Assembly: GCA_900751995.1 (NCBI GenBank) | Contig: CAADTP010000046.1 | Coordinates: 1-64,000 of the forward strand | DNA length: 64,000 nt | Direction: 5' to 3' | Origin: Lachnospiraceae bacterium | GTDB lineage: Bacteria; Bacillota; Clostridia; Lachnospirales; Lachnospiraceae | Shown here: positions 24,230 through 32,903 of the stretch, piece by piece | Position numbering within the stretch: the stretch's first letter is position 1 | How the letters are laid out: the number at the start of each line of letters is the position of its first letter | Program-made: the position numbers and the translations under genes | Notes under the pieces: model-generated | The model's input: only the letters and a program-made list of their open reading frames with translations | What the model was told of the DNA's origin: nothing | Databases searched by the model: none

Positions 24230-26602
24230 ATGGAGCGGGAAATTACGAAAATGATCCGTGTTTACGGGATCGTACAGGGAGTGGGATTTCGCCCTACGGT
24301 GAGCCGTCATGCTATGGCAAGAGGAATCCGTGGCAGTGTGTCCAATAAAGGACCCTATGTGGAGATTTTTGCTCAGGGTAAGCAGCAGGATGTGGATGCC
24401 TTTATCGCAGATATCGGGAATAAGCCACCGAAGCGTGCAGCTATCCTGAAGCTTCTTGAAGAACCGGTGGAGGAGCCGGAGAAATTTACACAGTTTGATA
24501 TCATCGAAAGTGAGAAGACAAAGGGGGAGATCTTTGTCTCCCCGGATATCGCGATCTGCGATGAATGTAAGGCGGAGATGTTTGATCCGGAAAACAGGCG
24601 GTATCTGCATCCCTTTATCAACTGTACCTGCTGCGGTCCCAGACTGACGATCCTGGATTCGCTTCCTTATGACCGTGAACGGACCAGTATGAAGGAATTT
24701 CCCATGTGTCCCTCCTGTGCGGATGAGTACCATAATCCGGATACCAGACGCTATGATGCCCAGCCGGTGTGCTGCAATGACTGCGGCCCTGAGGTATACC
24801 TGGCGGGAAGAGAGGAACGGGGACGGGAGGCTATCACTTATACAAGGAAGATCATTGCTTCCGGCGGGATCGTGGCCATCAAAGGGATCGGTGGTTTTCA
24901 CCTTTGCTGTGATGCTACCAGTGAGGAGGCTGTACAGCGGCTGCGGCAGCGGAAACGGCGTCCGGTGAAGCCTTTTGCAGTGATGGCACAGGATATGGAA
25001 GCTGTGAAGAAGATCTGTAAGGTCAGCGAGGAACAGGAGAAGATCCTTACCGGTCATCAAAAGCCGATCCTGCTGTTGGATAAGCTGCCGGGAGAAACGA
25101 GGCTTTGTGAGAGCATTGCACCCGGGAATCCCAAGGTGGGTGTCATGCTTCCCTATGCACCGGTTCAGCTGCTTCTTTTTCATTACGATGATGGGATCCG
25201 GATGCCCGGGCTTCTGGTAATGACCAGCGGAAATACTTCCGGGGCGCCGATCTGCAGAGATGATGAGGAGGCGGCAGAGGAGCTTTCCCATCTCTGTGAC
25301 TGCATTCTTTCCCACAACAGGAAGATACGTATCCGGGCCGACGATTCGGTGATGGATTTCTATAAGGGTGAACCCTATATGATCCGCCGTTCCCGCGGGT
25401 ATGCGCCTCTTCCGTTTATGGTCTCCACACCCTGGAAGGGCCAGGTGATCGCAGCAGGTGGAGAACTTAAGAACACCTTCTGCATTGGTGTGGATAACCG
25501 TTTTTATCCTTCCCCTTATGTGGGAGATCTGGAGGATCTTCGAACGGTAAAAGCCCTGAAGGAAACGATCGGGCGGCTGGAAACACTTCTGGAGGTGCAG
25601 CCGGAGGTAGTGGTCTGTGATCTTCATCCTAAATATAATTCCACAGTGGTGGCAGAGGAGCTAGGGCTTCCGGTTCTGAGGGTGCAGCATCATTATGCAC
25701 ACATTTTATCCTGCATGGCAGAAAATGACTGCGAAGAAAAGGTGATAGGGGTTTCCTTTGACGGAACAGGCTATGGAACCGATGGAACCATCTGGGGCGG
25801 AGAGCTCCTGGTTGCAGACTGTCAGGGATTTACAAGGCTTGGAAGTATAGAACCCTTTGTCCAGGTTGGCGGAGATATTTCCGCAAAAGAAGGCTGGCGG
25901 ATCGCCGTTTCCCTGATCTGGCAGAATATGGGAAATCTGGAAAAAACCCTGGACACTGTCCGTAAACTGGGACTTTGCACAGATCAGGAAGCAAAGGTAC
26001 TGGTGACTATGGCACAGCGGAAGATCAATGCCGTGACTTCCACCAGTGCAGGAAGACTTTTTGACGGAGTCAGTGCGATCCTGGGGATCCGGAGAGCGTC
26101 TACCTTTGAGGGAGAAGCGTCCACAGCATTGGAATTTGCGGCGGAGGCCTGGAGAAAGCAGCGGGAGATGCAGAAGAAAAATCCGGAAGAAAATCTGAAG
26201 ATACGGATGTCGGAAAAGGAAGACATTCCGGAAGGCACAGGCATCTCAGAAGCGTCTGAAGATGAACAAAAATTTATTTTAAATACAGGTGAGATCGTTG
26301 CATATCTGGTTCGGGCAAGGCTTGCAGGAGAGGATCCCGGGAAGCTGGCTTATGGATTTCACCGGGCACTGGCAGATGAGATCCTTGCAGCCTGTGAGGA
26401 AGCAGAGCGGCAGACCGGAATCCGGAAAGTGGCATTAAGCGGCGGTGTTTTTCAGAACCGGCTGCTTCTGGAGCTGGTAGATGACGGCCTTACGGAACTG
26501 GGGTTTAAAGTTCTGAAGCACAGCCTGATCCCGCCGAATGACGGAGGGATCGCACTGGGCCAGGCGGTGTATGGGATGGCTTATGTGCAGCGATACAGAT
26601 AA
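24230..26602 (+). CDS. hypF: Carbamoyltransferase HypF
   Basis: This ~790-residue enzyme converts carbamoyl phosphate and ATP to the thiocarbamate precursor of the cyanide ligands on HypE. Domains in order: acylphosphatase (GIVQGVGFRPTVSRH), two zinc-finger CxxC pairs (CDECKAEM...CTCCGP and CPSCADEY...CCNDCGP), a YrdC-like adenylation domain, and a Kae1-like carbamoyltransferase domain (HHYAHILSCMAEN, FDGTGYGTDGTIWGGE). Length is typical. A charged Lys/Glu insert near residues 650-690 is extra. The ATG at 24230 has GGAG six bases upstream; an in-frame ATG at 24218 is possible. It lies 78 nt after the K-like gene, without a visible promoter. Confidence 0.95.
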   Translation: MEREITKMIRVYGIVQGVGFRPTVSRHAMARGIRGSVSNKGPYVEIFAQGKQQDVDAFIADIGNKPPKRAAILKLLEEPVEEPEKFTQFDIIESEKTKGEIFVSPDIAICDECKAEMFDPENRRYLHPFINCTCCGPRLTILDSLPYDRERTSMKEFPMCPSCADEYHNPDTRRYDAQPVCCNDCGPEVYLAGREERGREAITYTRKIIASGGIVAIKGIGGFHLCCDATSEEAVQRLRQRKRRPVKPFAVMAQDMEAVKKICKVSEEQEKILTGHQKPILLLDKLPGETRLCESIAPGNPKVGVMLPYAPVQLLLFHYDDGIRMPGLLVMTSGNTSGAPICRDDEEAAEELSHLCDCILSHNRKIRIRADDSVMDFYKGEPYMIRRSRGYAPLPFMVSTPWKGQVIAAGGELKNTFCIGVDNRFYPSPYVGDLEDLRTVKALKETIGRLETLLEVQPEVVVCDLHPKYNSTVVAEELGLPVLRVQHHYAHILSCMAENDCEEKVIGVSFDGTGYGTDGTIWGGELLVADCQGFTRLGSIEPFVQVGGDISAKEGWRIAVSLIWQNMGNLEKTLDTVRKLGLCTDQEAKVLVTMAQRKINAVTSTSAGRLFDGVSAILGIRRASTFEGEASTALEFAAEAWRKQREMQKKNPEENLKIRMSEKEDIPEGTGISEASEDEQKFILNTGEIVAYLVRARLAGEDPGKLAYGFHRALADEILAACEEAERQTGIRKVALSGGVFQNRLLLELVDDGLTELGFKVLKHSLIPPNDGGIALGQAVYGMAYVQRYR

Positions 26603-26692
26603 ATATAGATGAGATCATGCAGATACGGATCAAAAATGTTTTATGATAATGCATGGAGCATACAGCAGAAATGCAGGATGGGAGGCACAGAT

Positions 26693-26902
26693 ATGTGTGT
26701 AGGATTATCAGCAAAAGTAGTAAAGATCAGTGACGGAACAGCAGTGGTGGATGCAGGCGGCGCAAAGAGAGAGGTTTCTGCCCAGCTCCTGGGAGACCTG
26801 GAGCCGGGAGATTATGTGATGGTGCATGCAGGTGTTGCCATTGCAAAGATCACCGATGATGACGAGGAAGAGACAGACCAGCTGATGGAGGAACTGCTGT
26901 GA
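26693..26902 (+). CDS. hypC: Hydrogenase maturation chaperone HypC
   Basis: This 69-residue OB-fold chaperone starts MCVGL; Cys2 is the family's Fe(CN)2(CO)-binding cysteine after the initiator Met is lost. The GAKREVSAQLLGDLEPGDYVMVHAGVAIAKI body is typical of HypC. The start is fixed by the MC motif and by GGGAGGCACAG upstream; the longer open frame is not used. In hydrogenase systems HypC delivers the iron unit to the large subunit. No large subunit is nearby, so its client here is unknown. It overlaps hypD (TGATG). Confidence 0.93.
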   Translation: MCVGLSAKVVKISDGTAVVDAGGAKREVSAQLLGDLEPGDYVMVHAGVAIAKITDDDEEETDQLMEELL

Positions 26903-27945
26903 TGGAAGAGAGGAAAAAAACAGCAAGAGAGATCATAGAAGGATATCAGGGACTGCCGGTGCGGATCATGGAGGTCTGCGGAACACACACCCACGAGATC
27001 TTCCGTCTGGGGATCCGCAGGCTTCTGCCGCCGCAGGTGGAGCTGATCTCAGGACCGGGATGTCCGGTCTGTGTAACACCGGTAGGATTTATTGACGAGG
27101 CCGTTTATCTTGCTCTGGAAAAACAGGTGACGATCTGCACATTCGGTGATCTTGTCCGCGTACCGGGAACAAAGAAAAGCCTTGCAGATGCCAGGGCAGA
27201 AGGCGCCAGGATACGGATCGTCTATTCACCGGCAGATGCAGAAAAATATGCGAAAGAGCATCCAAAAGAGCAGGTGGTATTTCTTTCCGTTGGCTTTGAG
27301 ACCACCACGCCTGCCGGCTGTCTTTCCGTGAAAAAGGCCGGAGAGGACGGACTTTCCAATTATTCGCTCCTTGTGGCAAACAAGACCATGCCCCAGGCTT
27401 ATCAGGCATTAAAAGGCAGTGCGGATGTGTTCCTTTATCCCGGACATGTCAATGCGATCACAGGAACTGCGCTCTGCGAGCATCTGGCAGAGGAAGGCAT
27501 CAGTGGTGTGGTGGCAGGCTTTACAGCGAAGGAGCTGCTTACGGCACTGGCTGTTGCACTGGTACGTTTTCAGGAAGGAAAACCGTTCTTTGTGAATTGC
27601 TATCCCCGTGTGGTAAAAAGTGAGGGAAGCCTGGAGGCACAGAAGCTGATCGATGAACTGATGGAGCCCTGCGATTCTGAATGGCGCGGTCTGGGTGTGA
27701 TCCCGGGGTCCGGGCTGGTGCTCCGGAAGGAGTGGGAAGCCTTTGATTCCAGAAAAAAATATGCAGTGCCGCCGATCCAGGGCAGGCCAAATCCGGCCTG
27801 TCGCTGTGGGGATGTGCTTCAGGGAAAATGCAGACCATCAGATTGTAAGGTATTCGGAAAGGTCTGTACCCCGCAGCATCCGGTAGGTGCCTGTATGGTA
27901 TCCAATGAAGGAGCATGTTCCGCATATTTTATGTACGGAAACTGA
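26902..27945 (+). CDS. hypD: Hydrogenase maturation protein HypD
   Basis: This ~347-residue [4Fe-4S] protein forms the complex with HypC on which Fe(CN)2(CO) is built. Family motifs are CGTHTHEI near the N-terminus, GPGCPVCVTP, GFETTTPA, and the C-terminal cluster-binding run CRCGDVLQGKCRP...CKVFGKVC...GACMVSNEGAC. All redox-active cysteines appear intact, so it should be functional. The ATG overlaps the hypC stop. A 130-nt gap with no clear promoter or terminator separates it from hypE. Confidence 0.96.
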   Translation: MEERKKTAREIIEGYQGLPVRIMEVCGTHTHEIFRLGIRRLLPPQVELISGPGCPVCVTPVGFIDEAVYLALEKQVTICTFGDLVRVPGTKKSLADARAEGARIRIVYSPADAEKYAKEHPKEQVVFLSVGFETTTPAGCLSVKKAGEDGLSNYSLLVANKTMPQAYQALKGSADVFLYPGHVNAITGTALCEHLAEEGISGVVAGFTAKELLTALAVALVRFQEGKPFFVNCYPRVVKSEGSLEAQKLIDELMEPCDSEWRGLGVIPGSGLVLRKEWEAFDSRKKYAVPPIQGRPNPACRCGDVLQGKCRPSDCKVFGKVCTPQHPVGACMVSNEGACSAYFMYGN

Positions 27946-28075
27946 TGTCTGCTTTAATGGACTGCGAAATATGATACATTACATATAGTACAGACGAAGG
28001 ATCGTATCCGGAAGATCTGACAGGATGAAACCGATATGAAATTCCTTTGACCCAGCATAGAAAGAAGATAATATT

Positions 28076-29083
28076 ATGGAAAATAAAACAGTGACCATGG
28101 CACACGGTGCCGGAGGCCGTCAGACCTCAGAACTGATCGATGAAGTATTCAAAGCGCATTTTGCAAACCCGGATCTCACAGCCGATGATGCGGCCGTGCT
28201 GGTTCCGCCTGCAGGAAAAATGGCAGTATCCACCGATGGATTTATTGTTTCTCCGGCATTTTTTCCGGGGGGAAATATCGGCAAGCTTTCCATCTGCGGA
28301 ACCGTTAATGACCTTGCCTGTATGGGAGCAAAACCGATGTATCTTACCTGCGCTTTTGTCATTGAGGAGGGTTTTCCCATGGAGAAGCTGGAGGAGATCG
28401 CCGCAGCCATGGAAAAAACAGCAAAAGAAGCCGGAGTGCGTATTGTTTCCGGAGATACTAAGGTGGCAGGAAAAGGTCAGGTTGACGGTGTGTTTATTAC
28501 AACAACCGGAATGGGTGAGATCCAGGAGGGCGTTCAGGTAGGCGGTGAGCTGGCAAAACCGGGAGATGCCATTATTGTAACCGGTGATGTGGGAAGACAT
28601 GGATGCACCATTCTTCTGGCAAGAGAGGATTTCGGCATTGACGCAGATGTGACAAGTGACTGCGCACCGCTGTGGGGAGCTGTAAAAGATGTACTGGATG
28701 CCACCCATAACATTCATGTGATCCGTGATGCCACAAGAGGTGGTGTCGGAACGGTTCTTTACGAGATCGCAGGACAGAGTAACGTAGGAATCCGCCTGGA
28801 TGCAGCAGCTGTTCCGGTAGCTCCGGAGGTAAAGGGTGTCTGCGGCATGCTTGGCCTGGAGCCTCTTTATCTGGCATGTGAGGGACGAATGGTGATCATG
28901 GCACCAAAGGAAGAGGCAGGAAGGATCGTGGAAGCACTGCGTAAATGTCCTTATTCCAGGGACGCAGCCATTATCGGTGAAGTTACGGAAGAACAGCCGG
29001 GAAAGGTTGTCATGACTACGGAGATCGGAACGCAGGCACTTCTTCCGCAGCCGGGAGGAGAGCTTCTGCCGAGGATCTGCTGA
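28076..29083 (+). CDS. hypE: Hydrogenase maturation protein HypE
   Basis: This 335-residue PurM-like ATPase dehydrates the thiocarbamate on its C-terminal cysteine to thiocyanate, the source of the CN ligands. The C-terminus ends PRIC with the required Cys335. N-terminal GAGGRQTSELI and the metal/ATP region SGDTKVAGKGQVDG are typical. All required parts are present, so the HypF-HypE cyanide pathway is complete. The gene lies in the middle of the nitrogenase-like cluster, followed after 27 nt by the TM1266-family gene. Confidence 0.96.
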   Translation: MENKTVTMAHGAGGRQTSELIDEVFKAHFANPDLTADDAAVLVPPAGKMAVSTDGFIVSPAFFPGGNIGKLSICGTVNDLACMGAKPMYLTCAFVIEEGFPMEKLEEIAAAMEKTAKEAGVRIVSGDTKVAGKGQVDGVFITTTGMGEIQEGVQVGGELAKPGDAIIVTGDVGRHGCTILLAREDFGIDADVTSDCAPLWGAVKDVLDATHNIHVIRDATRGGVGTVLYEIAGQSNVGIRLDAAAVPVAPEVKGVCGMLGLEPLYLACEGRMVIMAPKEEAGRIVEALRKCPYSRDAAIIGEVTEEQPGKVVMTTEIGTQALLPQPGGELLPRIC

Positions 29084-29110
29084 TAATATCGGAAAGGAGA
29101 GTCAGATCTT

Positions 29111-29380
29111 ATGGAGACAAGAGTGGCATTGATCTCGATCATTGTGGAAAACAATGACGTGATCGATGATATCAACCGTTTTCTTCATGAAGCGGGAAAA
29201 TATATTATCGGGAGAATGGGGATCCCTTACCGGGAAAAAGGCATCAATATCATCAGTATTGCCATTGATGCACCACAGGATGTGATCAGCTCCTTATCCG
29301 GAAAGATCGGACGCCTCAGTGGAGTTTCCGCCAAAACGGCATATTCCAATGTGATTACAAAAGCGGAGGACAGAAAATGA
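29111..29380 (+). CDS. TM1266-family putative iron-only hydrogenase system regulator
   Basis: This 89-residue ACT-like protein contains IVENNDVIDDINRFLHEAG, YIIGRMGIPYREKGINIISI and DAPQDVISSLSGKIGRL, the recognisable pattern of the TM1266 family. The family is usually found with [FeFe]-hydrogenase maturation genes and is thought to be regulatory; its ligand is unknown. Here it lies between hypE and the second NifH-like gene and overlaps the latter by 4 nt. That placement is unusual and suggests a regulatory or sensory role for the nitrogenase-like system. Confidence 0.85.
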   Translation: METRVALISIIVENNDVIDDINRFLHEAGKYIIGRMGIPYREKGINIISIAIDAPQDVISSLSGKIGRLSGVSAKTAYSNVITKAEDRK

Positions 29381-30144
29381 TAAAAGTTGCGGTATACGGA
29401 AAGGGCGGCATCGGAAAATCTACTACGGTTTCCAATGTGGCAGCTGCCCTTGCGGAAAAGGGAATGAAAGTGATGCAGATCGGCTGTGATCCCAAGGCAG
29501 ATTCCACGATCCTTCTCAGGCATGGAAAAAAGGTTCCCACTGTGCTGGAGCTGTATAACGAAAAACGCCAGGAGCTGAAGCTTACGGATATGGTGCAGAT
29601 CGGATATGGGGGTGTAGTCTGTGTGGAAGCCGGCGGTCCTGCACCGGGGCTTGGATGTGCGGGAAGAGGTATCATTACTGCTCTCGAGAAGCTTAAGGAA
29701 AACGGAGCCTATGAGACCTATAAACCGGACATTGTTTTTTATGACGTACTGGGAGATGTTGTCTGCGGTGGATTTTCCATGCCCATGCGAAAGGGGTATG
29801 CAGATAAGGTATTTATCATCACCTCCGGAGAAAACATGGCCATCCATGCAGGGGCAAATATTGCCATGGCAGTGGATAATTTCAGAAACAGAGGATATGC
29901 ATCTCTTGGCGGCGTGATCCTGAACCGGCGGAACGTGCCGGGAGAGGAAGAAAAAGTCCGGGAGCTGGCAGAGGATTTTCATACGCGGGTAGTGGGAACG
30001 CTTTCCAGAAGTGAACTGGTCCTGGAAGCAGAGAATCGAGGAAAAACTCTTCTGGAAGCTTATCCGGATTGTGAGATGGCAGAGGAGTACCGGACACTGG
30101 CCGAGCAGATCCTGAGTGCATGCAGGGAGGAAGGCTCATGTTAA
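29377..30144 (+). CDS. NifH-like reductase, copy 2
   Basis: This 255-residue protein is a second NifH-type iron protein. It has the P-loop YGKGGIGKST, GCDPKADSTI, and the cluster ligands Cys94 (GLGCAGRGI) and Cys130 (GDVVCGGF). It ends EEGSC. It differs from copy 1 over much of its length yet keeps every core motif, so each copy probably serves its own D/K-like pair. It overlaps the TM1266 gene upstream and the D-like gene downstream, forming a second H-D-K unit. Confidence 0.9.
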   Translation: MIKVAVYGKGGIGKSTTVSNVAAALAEKGMKVMQIGCDPKADSTILLRHGKKVPTVLELYNEKRQELKLTDMVQIGYGGVVCVEAGGPAPGLGCAGRGIITALEKLKENGAYETYKPDIVFYDVLGDVVCGGFSMPMRKGYADKVFIITSGENMAIHAGANIAMAVDNFRNRGYASLGGVILNRRNVPGEEEKVRELAEDFHTRVVGTLSRSELVLEAENRGKTLLEAYPDCEMAEEYRTLAEQILSACREEGSC

Positions 30145-31481
30145 AAAGAGTTGGTAACAGAGAGCTTTCGGGAAAAACAGAAATATTTATAAAGGAAGCC
30201 TCTTTTCCGGTTCCCTTTCAGCCGGGGCTGGAATTTAATTCACCGGTCCATGGAAACTGGAATATCGTACATACGGGAATGCTGGTTCCGGAAGCAAGGC
30301 AGATCTACGTCTGTGCGGATAACTGCATGCGTGGCGTTGTGCTGACTGCCGCAGAGATGAATGCGGCAGACCGTTTTTCCTTTGTGATCGTGGAGGAAAA
30401 GGATCTTCTGGGCGGAAATCTGGAGGATGTGACCATTGAAGGCGTGACGGACATTCTGAACCGGCTGGATGAGAAGCCAAAGGCAGTATTGCTTTTTACC
30501 GTGTGTCTTCATCATTTTCTGGGAAGTGATCTGGACCGCATCTACGGCGAACTGGAAGAAAGATTTCCGGAGATCTTTTTTATGCGATGCTTTATGGATC
30601 CTGTCATGCAGAAAACAGGTCCGACTCCGGATCAGAAGCTGCGCCGTGCCATGTATGATGCAGTACCGGAGAGGAAAGCAGATCCGGAATGTGTCACAGT
30701 CCTGGGCAGTGATTTTGTGCTGGATGAGAGTGCAGATATCTGCCGGATCCTGAAAAAGAACGGAATCCGTCTCCGGGAAGCACCGGCCTGTAAGAACTGG
30801 GAGGATTATCAGAGCCTGGGAGAGGGAAGCCTGATCCTTAACTGCTATCCGGCAGGAAAATTCGGAGTACAGCAGCAGGCGGAGAGACTTGGAAGGCCGT
30901 TTTTATATCTGCCCGGAAGCTTTGACTATGAGGAGATAGAGACGCAGGAAAAGTATTTGCTGGAGCTGCTGGATCAGCACAGCTGCGGTAAAAATGGCCT
31001 GGATATCAAAACGGAGATCCGAAAATGCGAGGAGGCTCTTTCCCATGCACACCAGATCATCGGTGACACTCCCATAGCTGTGGATTATCTTTTTCATCCA
31101 AGACCTCTGGGACTTGCAAAGCTTCTCCTTACCCATGGATTTCAGGTACAGTCCGTTTTTCTGGACAGTATCAGCCCGGAAGAAAAAGAAGTATTTTTCT
31201 GGCTGAAGGAGAATTATCCGGAACTCAGGCTGATTTCGACTGTTCGCCCGGAGATGAGAGTGCGGCCACGGCAGCATTTCGGAAAAATCCTTGCCGTCGG
31301 ACAAAAAGCAGCCTGGTTTACCGGAAGCCGGAATTTTGTCAATATGGTACAGGGCGGCGGGCTCTGGGGCTTTGACGGGATTAGACGTACTGCACAGCTG
31401 ATGCTGGAGGCATTTAATGAGGAAAAAGCTCCGGAGGATCTGATCGTTCGAAAGGGATGGGGGTGCGAAAGCTGCATATGA
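30138..31481 (+). CDS. Nitrogenase component 1-like protein, NifD/NifE type, copy 2
   Basis: This ~447-residue protein starts at MLKRVGN, supported by GGGAGGAAGGCTC; a longer open frame begins upstream of that site. By eye, Cys59/Cys63 (YVCADNCMRG) lie at the NifD Cys88 region and Cys123 (VCLHHFLGSDL) matches Cys154. Cys236 (LILNCYPAGK) matches the FeMo-cofactor ligand Cys275, unlike copy 1, which has His there. The region of His442 (GGGLWGFDG) lacks the His. The C-terminus ends GCESCI, an extra CxxC-type pair not seen in copy 1. It overlaps NifH-like 2 and the following K-like gene. Confidence 0.87.
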   Translation: MLKRVGNRELSGKTEIFIKEASFPVPFQPGLEFNSPVHGNWNIVHTGMLVPEARQIYVCADNCMRGVVLTAAEMNAADRFSFVIVEEKDLLGGNLEDVTIEGVTDILNRLDEKPKAVLLFTVCLHHFLGSDLDRIYGELEERFPEIFFMRCFMDPVMQKTGPTPDQKLRRAMYDAVPERKADPECVTVLGSDFVLDESADICRILKKNGIRLREAPACKNWEDYQSLGEGSLILNCYPAGKFGVQQQAERLGRPFLYLPGSFDYEEIETQEKYLLELLDQHSCGKNGLDIKTEIRKCEEALSHAHQIIGDTPIAVDYLFHPRPLGLAKLLLTHGFQVQSVFLDSISPEEKEVFFWLKENYPELRLISTVRPEMRVRPRQHFGKILAVGQKAAWFTGSRNFVNMVQGGGLWGFDGIRRTAQLMLEAFNEEKAPEDLIVRKGWGCESCI

Positions 31482-32794
31482 GACAGGCATATCGGATCAT
31501 ACCAATCTACACGGCAGACGTGTCGGGTGTCTGCTCCGCGTTGTATGAGCTTGGAGGAATGACAGTGATGCATGATCCCTCCGGCTGTAATTCTACCTAT
31601 AATACCCATGATGAGATCCGGTGGTACGACCAGGACAGTCTGATCTTTATCTCAGGTCTTACGGATATCGATGCCATTATGGGAAATGATGAGAAATTTC
31701 TTCAGGATATCGAAGAGGCGGAAAAGGAGCTGAAACCGAAATTTATTGCACTTGCAAGTTCACCGATCCCCTTTATGAACGGAACAGATTTTCAGGGACT
31801 GGCCCGTGCACTTACAGCAAGGACCGAAATTCCGGTATTTTCGGTTCCGACCAGCGGCATGCACGACTATGTATACGGAGCAGGGCTGGCACTGGCGGAA
31901 ATCGCAGGACATTTCACAGGAGCAGCAGAGAAAACCGGAAGGTGTTTAGAAGTACCGACGGGATCTGCGGAAAGATCTACAGAGAAGAGAAGCAGGAAAT
32001 TAAATCTTCTTGGAGCAACACCCCTCGATCTTGGCCCGCAGTCTGCAGTAGATGCAATGAAAAAACGTCTGAAAAACTATGGCTGGGAGATACTTTCCAC
32101 CTGGGCTATGGGGGATACGCTGGAAGCTTTGTCCCGTGCCGGTGAAGCAGCGGTAAACCTTGTGGTATCCTCTGTGGGGATCCCGGCGGCCAATGTGCTG
32201 AAAGAAAAATTCGGTACGCCATTTCTCGTGGGGACTCCTGTGGAAGGCTATGAGGGACAGATTTCAGATGCACTTGAGCGGATCGCGGATAGATCCTGTG
32301 GAGAGTGGGTAAATAAGAAGGATGACTCCGCAGAGGAAAGCGGAGGGCAGATCTTAGGAAAACAGGAGGAACTGTGGAAAGTAACTCCGGAGCAGGTAAT
32401 CTATTTTCAGGGAAGGAACAGTCTGTCAGCAGTATCTGACCCTTCAGGAGAAAGCAGGGAAATGCCCGACAAAGATGAGATATTTTTTTCCGTACCGGAC
32501 ATTACCATCATCGGAGAACCGGTTACCATGGGCTCCCTGGCAGCAGTCATAGAGCAGAAATACGGAAAAAAGGTTCAGCTGCTCTGTCCGCTGGAGATCA
32601 CAGAGGGACTTTTGCGCAAGGGAGATGAAACCATCTGTGGCGAGGAAGCCATGGAAGAAAAGCTGAAAACAGCCAGGATCATTGTGGCAGACCCACTCTA
32701 TCGTCCGATCTGTCCGAAAACAGCCATTTTTTATGAGATGCCGCATATTGCGTTTTCCGGAAGGATATATCTCAGAAAATATTTTCCGGAATAA
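31478..32794 (+). CDS. Nitrogenase component 1-like protein, NifK/NifN type, copy 2
   Basis: This 438-residue protein starts at MRQAYRII, where ATGA overlaps the previous stop. That start also aligns residue for residue with the N-terminus of the first K-like protein; an in-frame ATG seven codons earlier is possible. Cys37 (DPSGCNST) matches NifK Cys95, at the same number as in copy 1. NifK Cys70 and Cys153 equivalents are absent. Compared with copy 1 it carries two extra hydrophilic insertions, near residues 150-175 and 280-345. It completes the second H-D-K unit and is the last gene of the cluster, before a terminator. Confidence 0.85.
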   Translation: MRQAYRIIPIYTADVSGVCSALYELGGMTVMHDPSGCNSTYNTHDEIRWYDQDSLIFISGLTDIDAIMGNDEKFLQDIEEAEKELKPKFIALASSPIPFMNGTDFQGLARALTARTEIPVFSVPTSGMHDYVYGAGLALAEIAGHFTGAAEKTGRCLEVPTGSAERSTEKRSRKLNLLGATPLDLGPQSAVDAMKKRLKNYGWEILSTWAMGDTLEALSRAGEAAVNLVVSSVGIPAANVLKEKFGTPFLVGTPVEGYEGQISDALERIADRSCGEWVNKKDDSAEESGGQILGKQEELWKVTPEQVIYFQGRNSLSAVSDPSGESREMPDKDEIFFSVPDITIIGEPVTMGSLAAVIEQKYGKKVQLLCPLEITEGLLRKGDETICGEEAMEEKLKTARIIVADPLYRPICPKTAIFYEMPHIAFSGRIYLRKYFPE

Positions 32795-32829
32795 TTTCAG
32801 AAAAACAACATAAACTATAAGAAACCGTA

Positions 32830-32861
32830 AAGGCGTTGCAGAAATATGCAGCGCCTTTTTC
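32830..32861 (+). terminator. Terminator of the nitrogenase-like/hyp cluster
   Basis: Stem AAGGCGTTGCA / TGCAGCGCCTT, then TTTTT. It lies 36 nt after the last K-like gene. Confidence 0.8.
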
Positions 32862-32903
32862 CGGCAGTAATACCGGAAATGGAGTATATATGGAGGGATT
32901 TTT

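Noticed and set aside
24098..25627. 509-residue open frame on the minus strand across hypF
   Set aside because: It is antisense to a full, motif-rich hypF gene; the protein is His/Lys-rich with no domain, and no ribosome-binding site is seen.
21043..32794. Nitrogen fixation (true nif) operon
   Set aside because: D/K-like proteins lack His442 and most P-cluster cysteines, and nifB, nifE and nifN are missing. Bacteriochlorophyll or F430 synthesis does not fit either, since each has one triad and no hyp genes.
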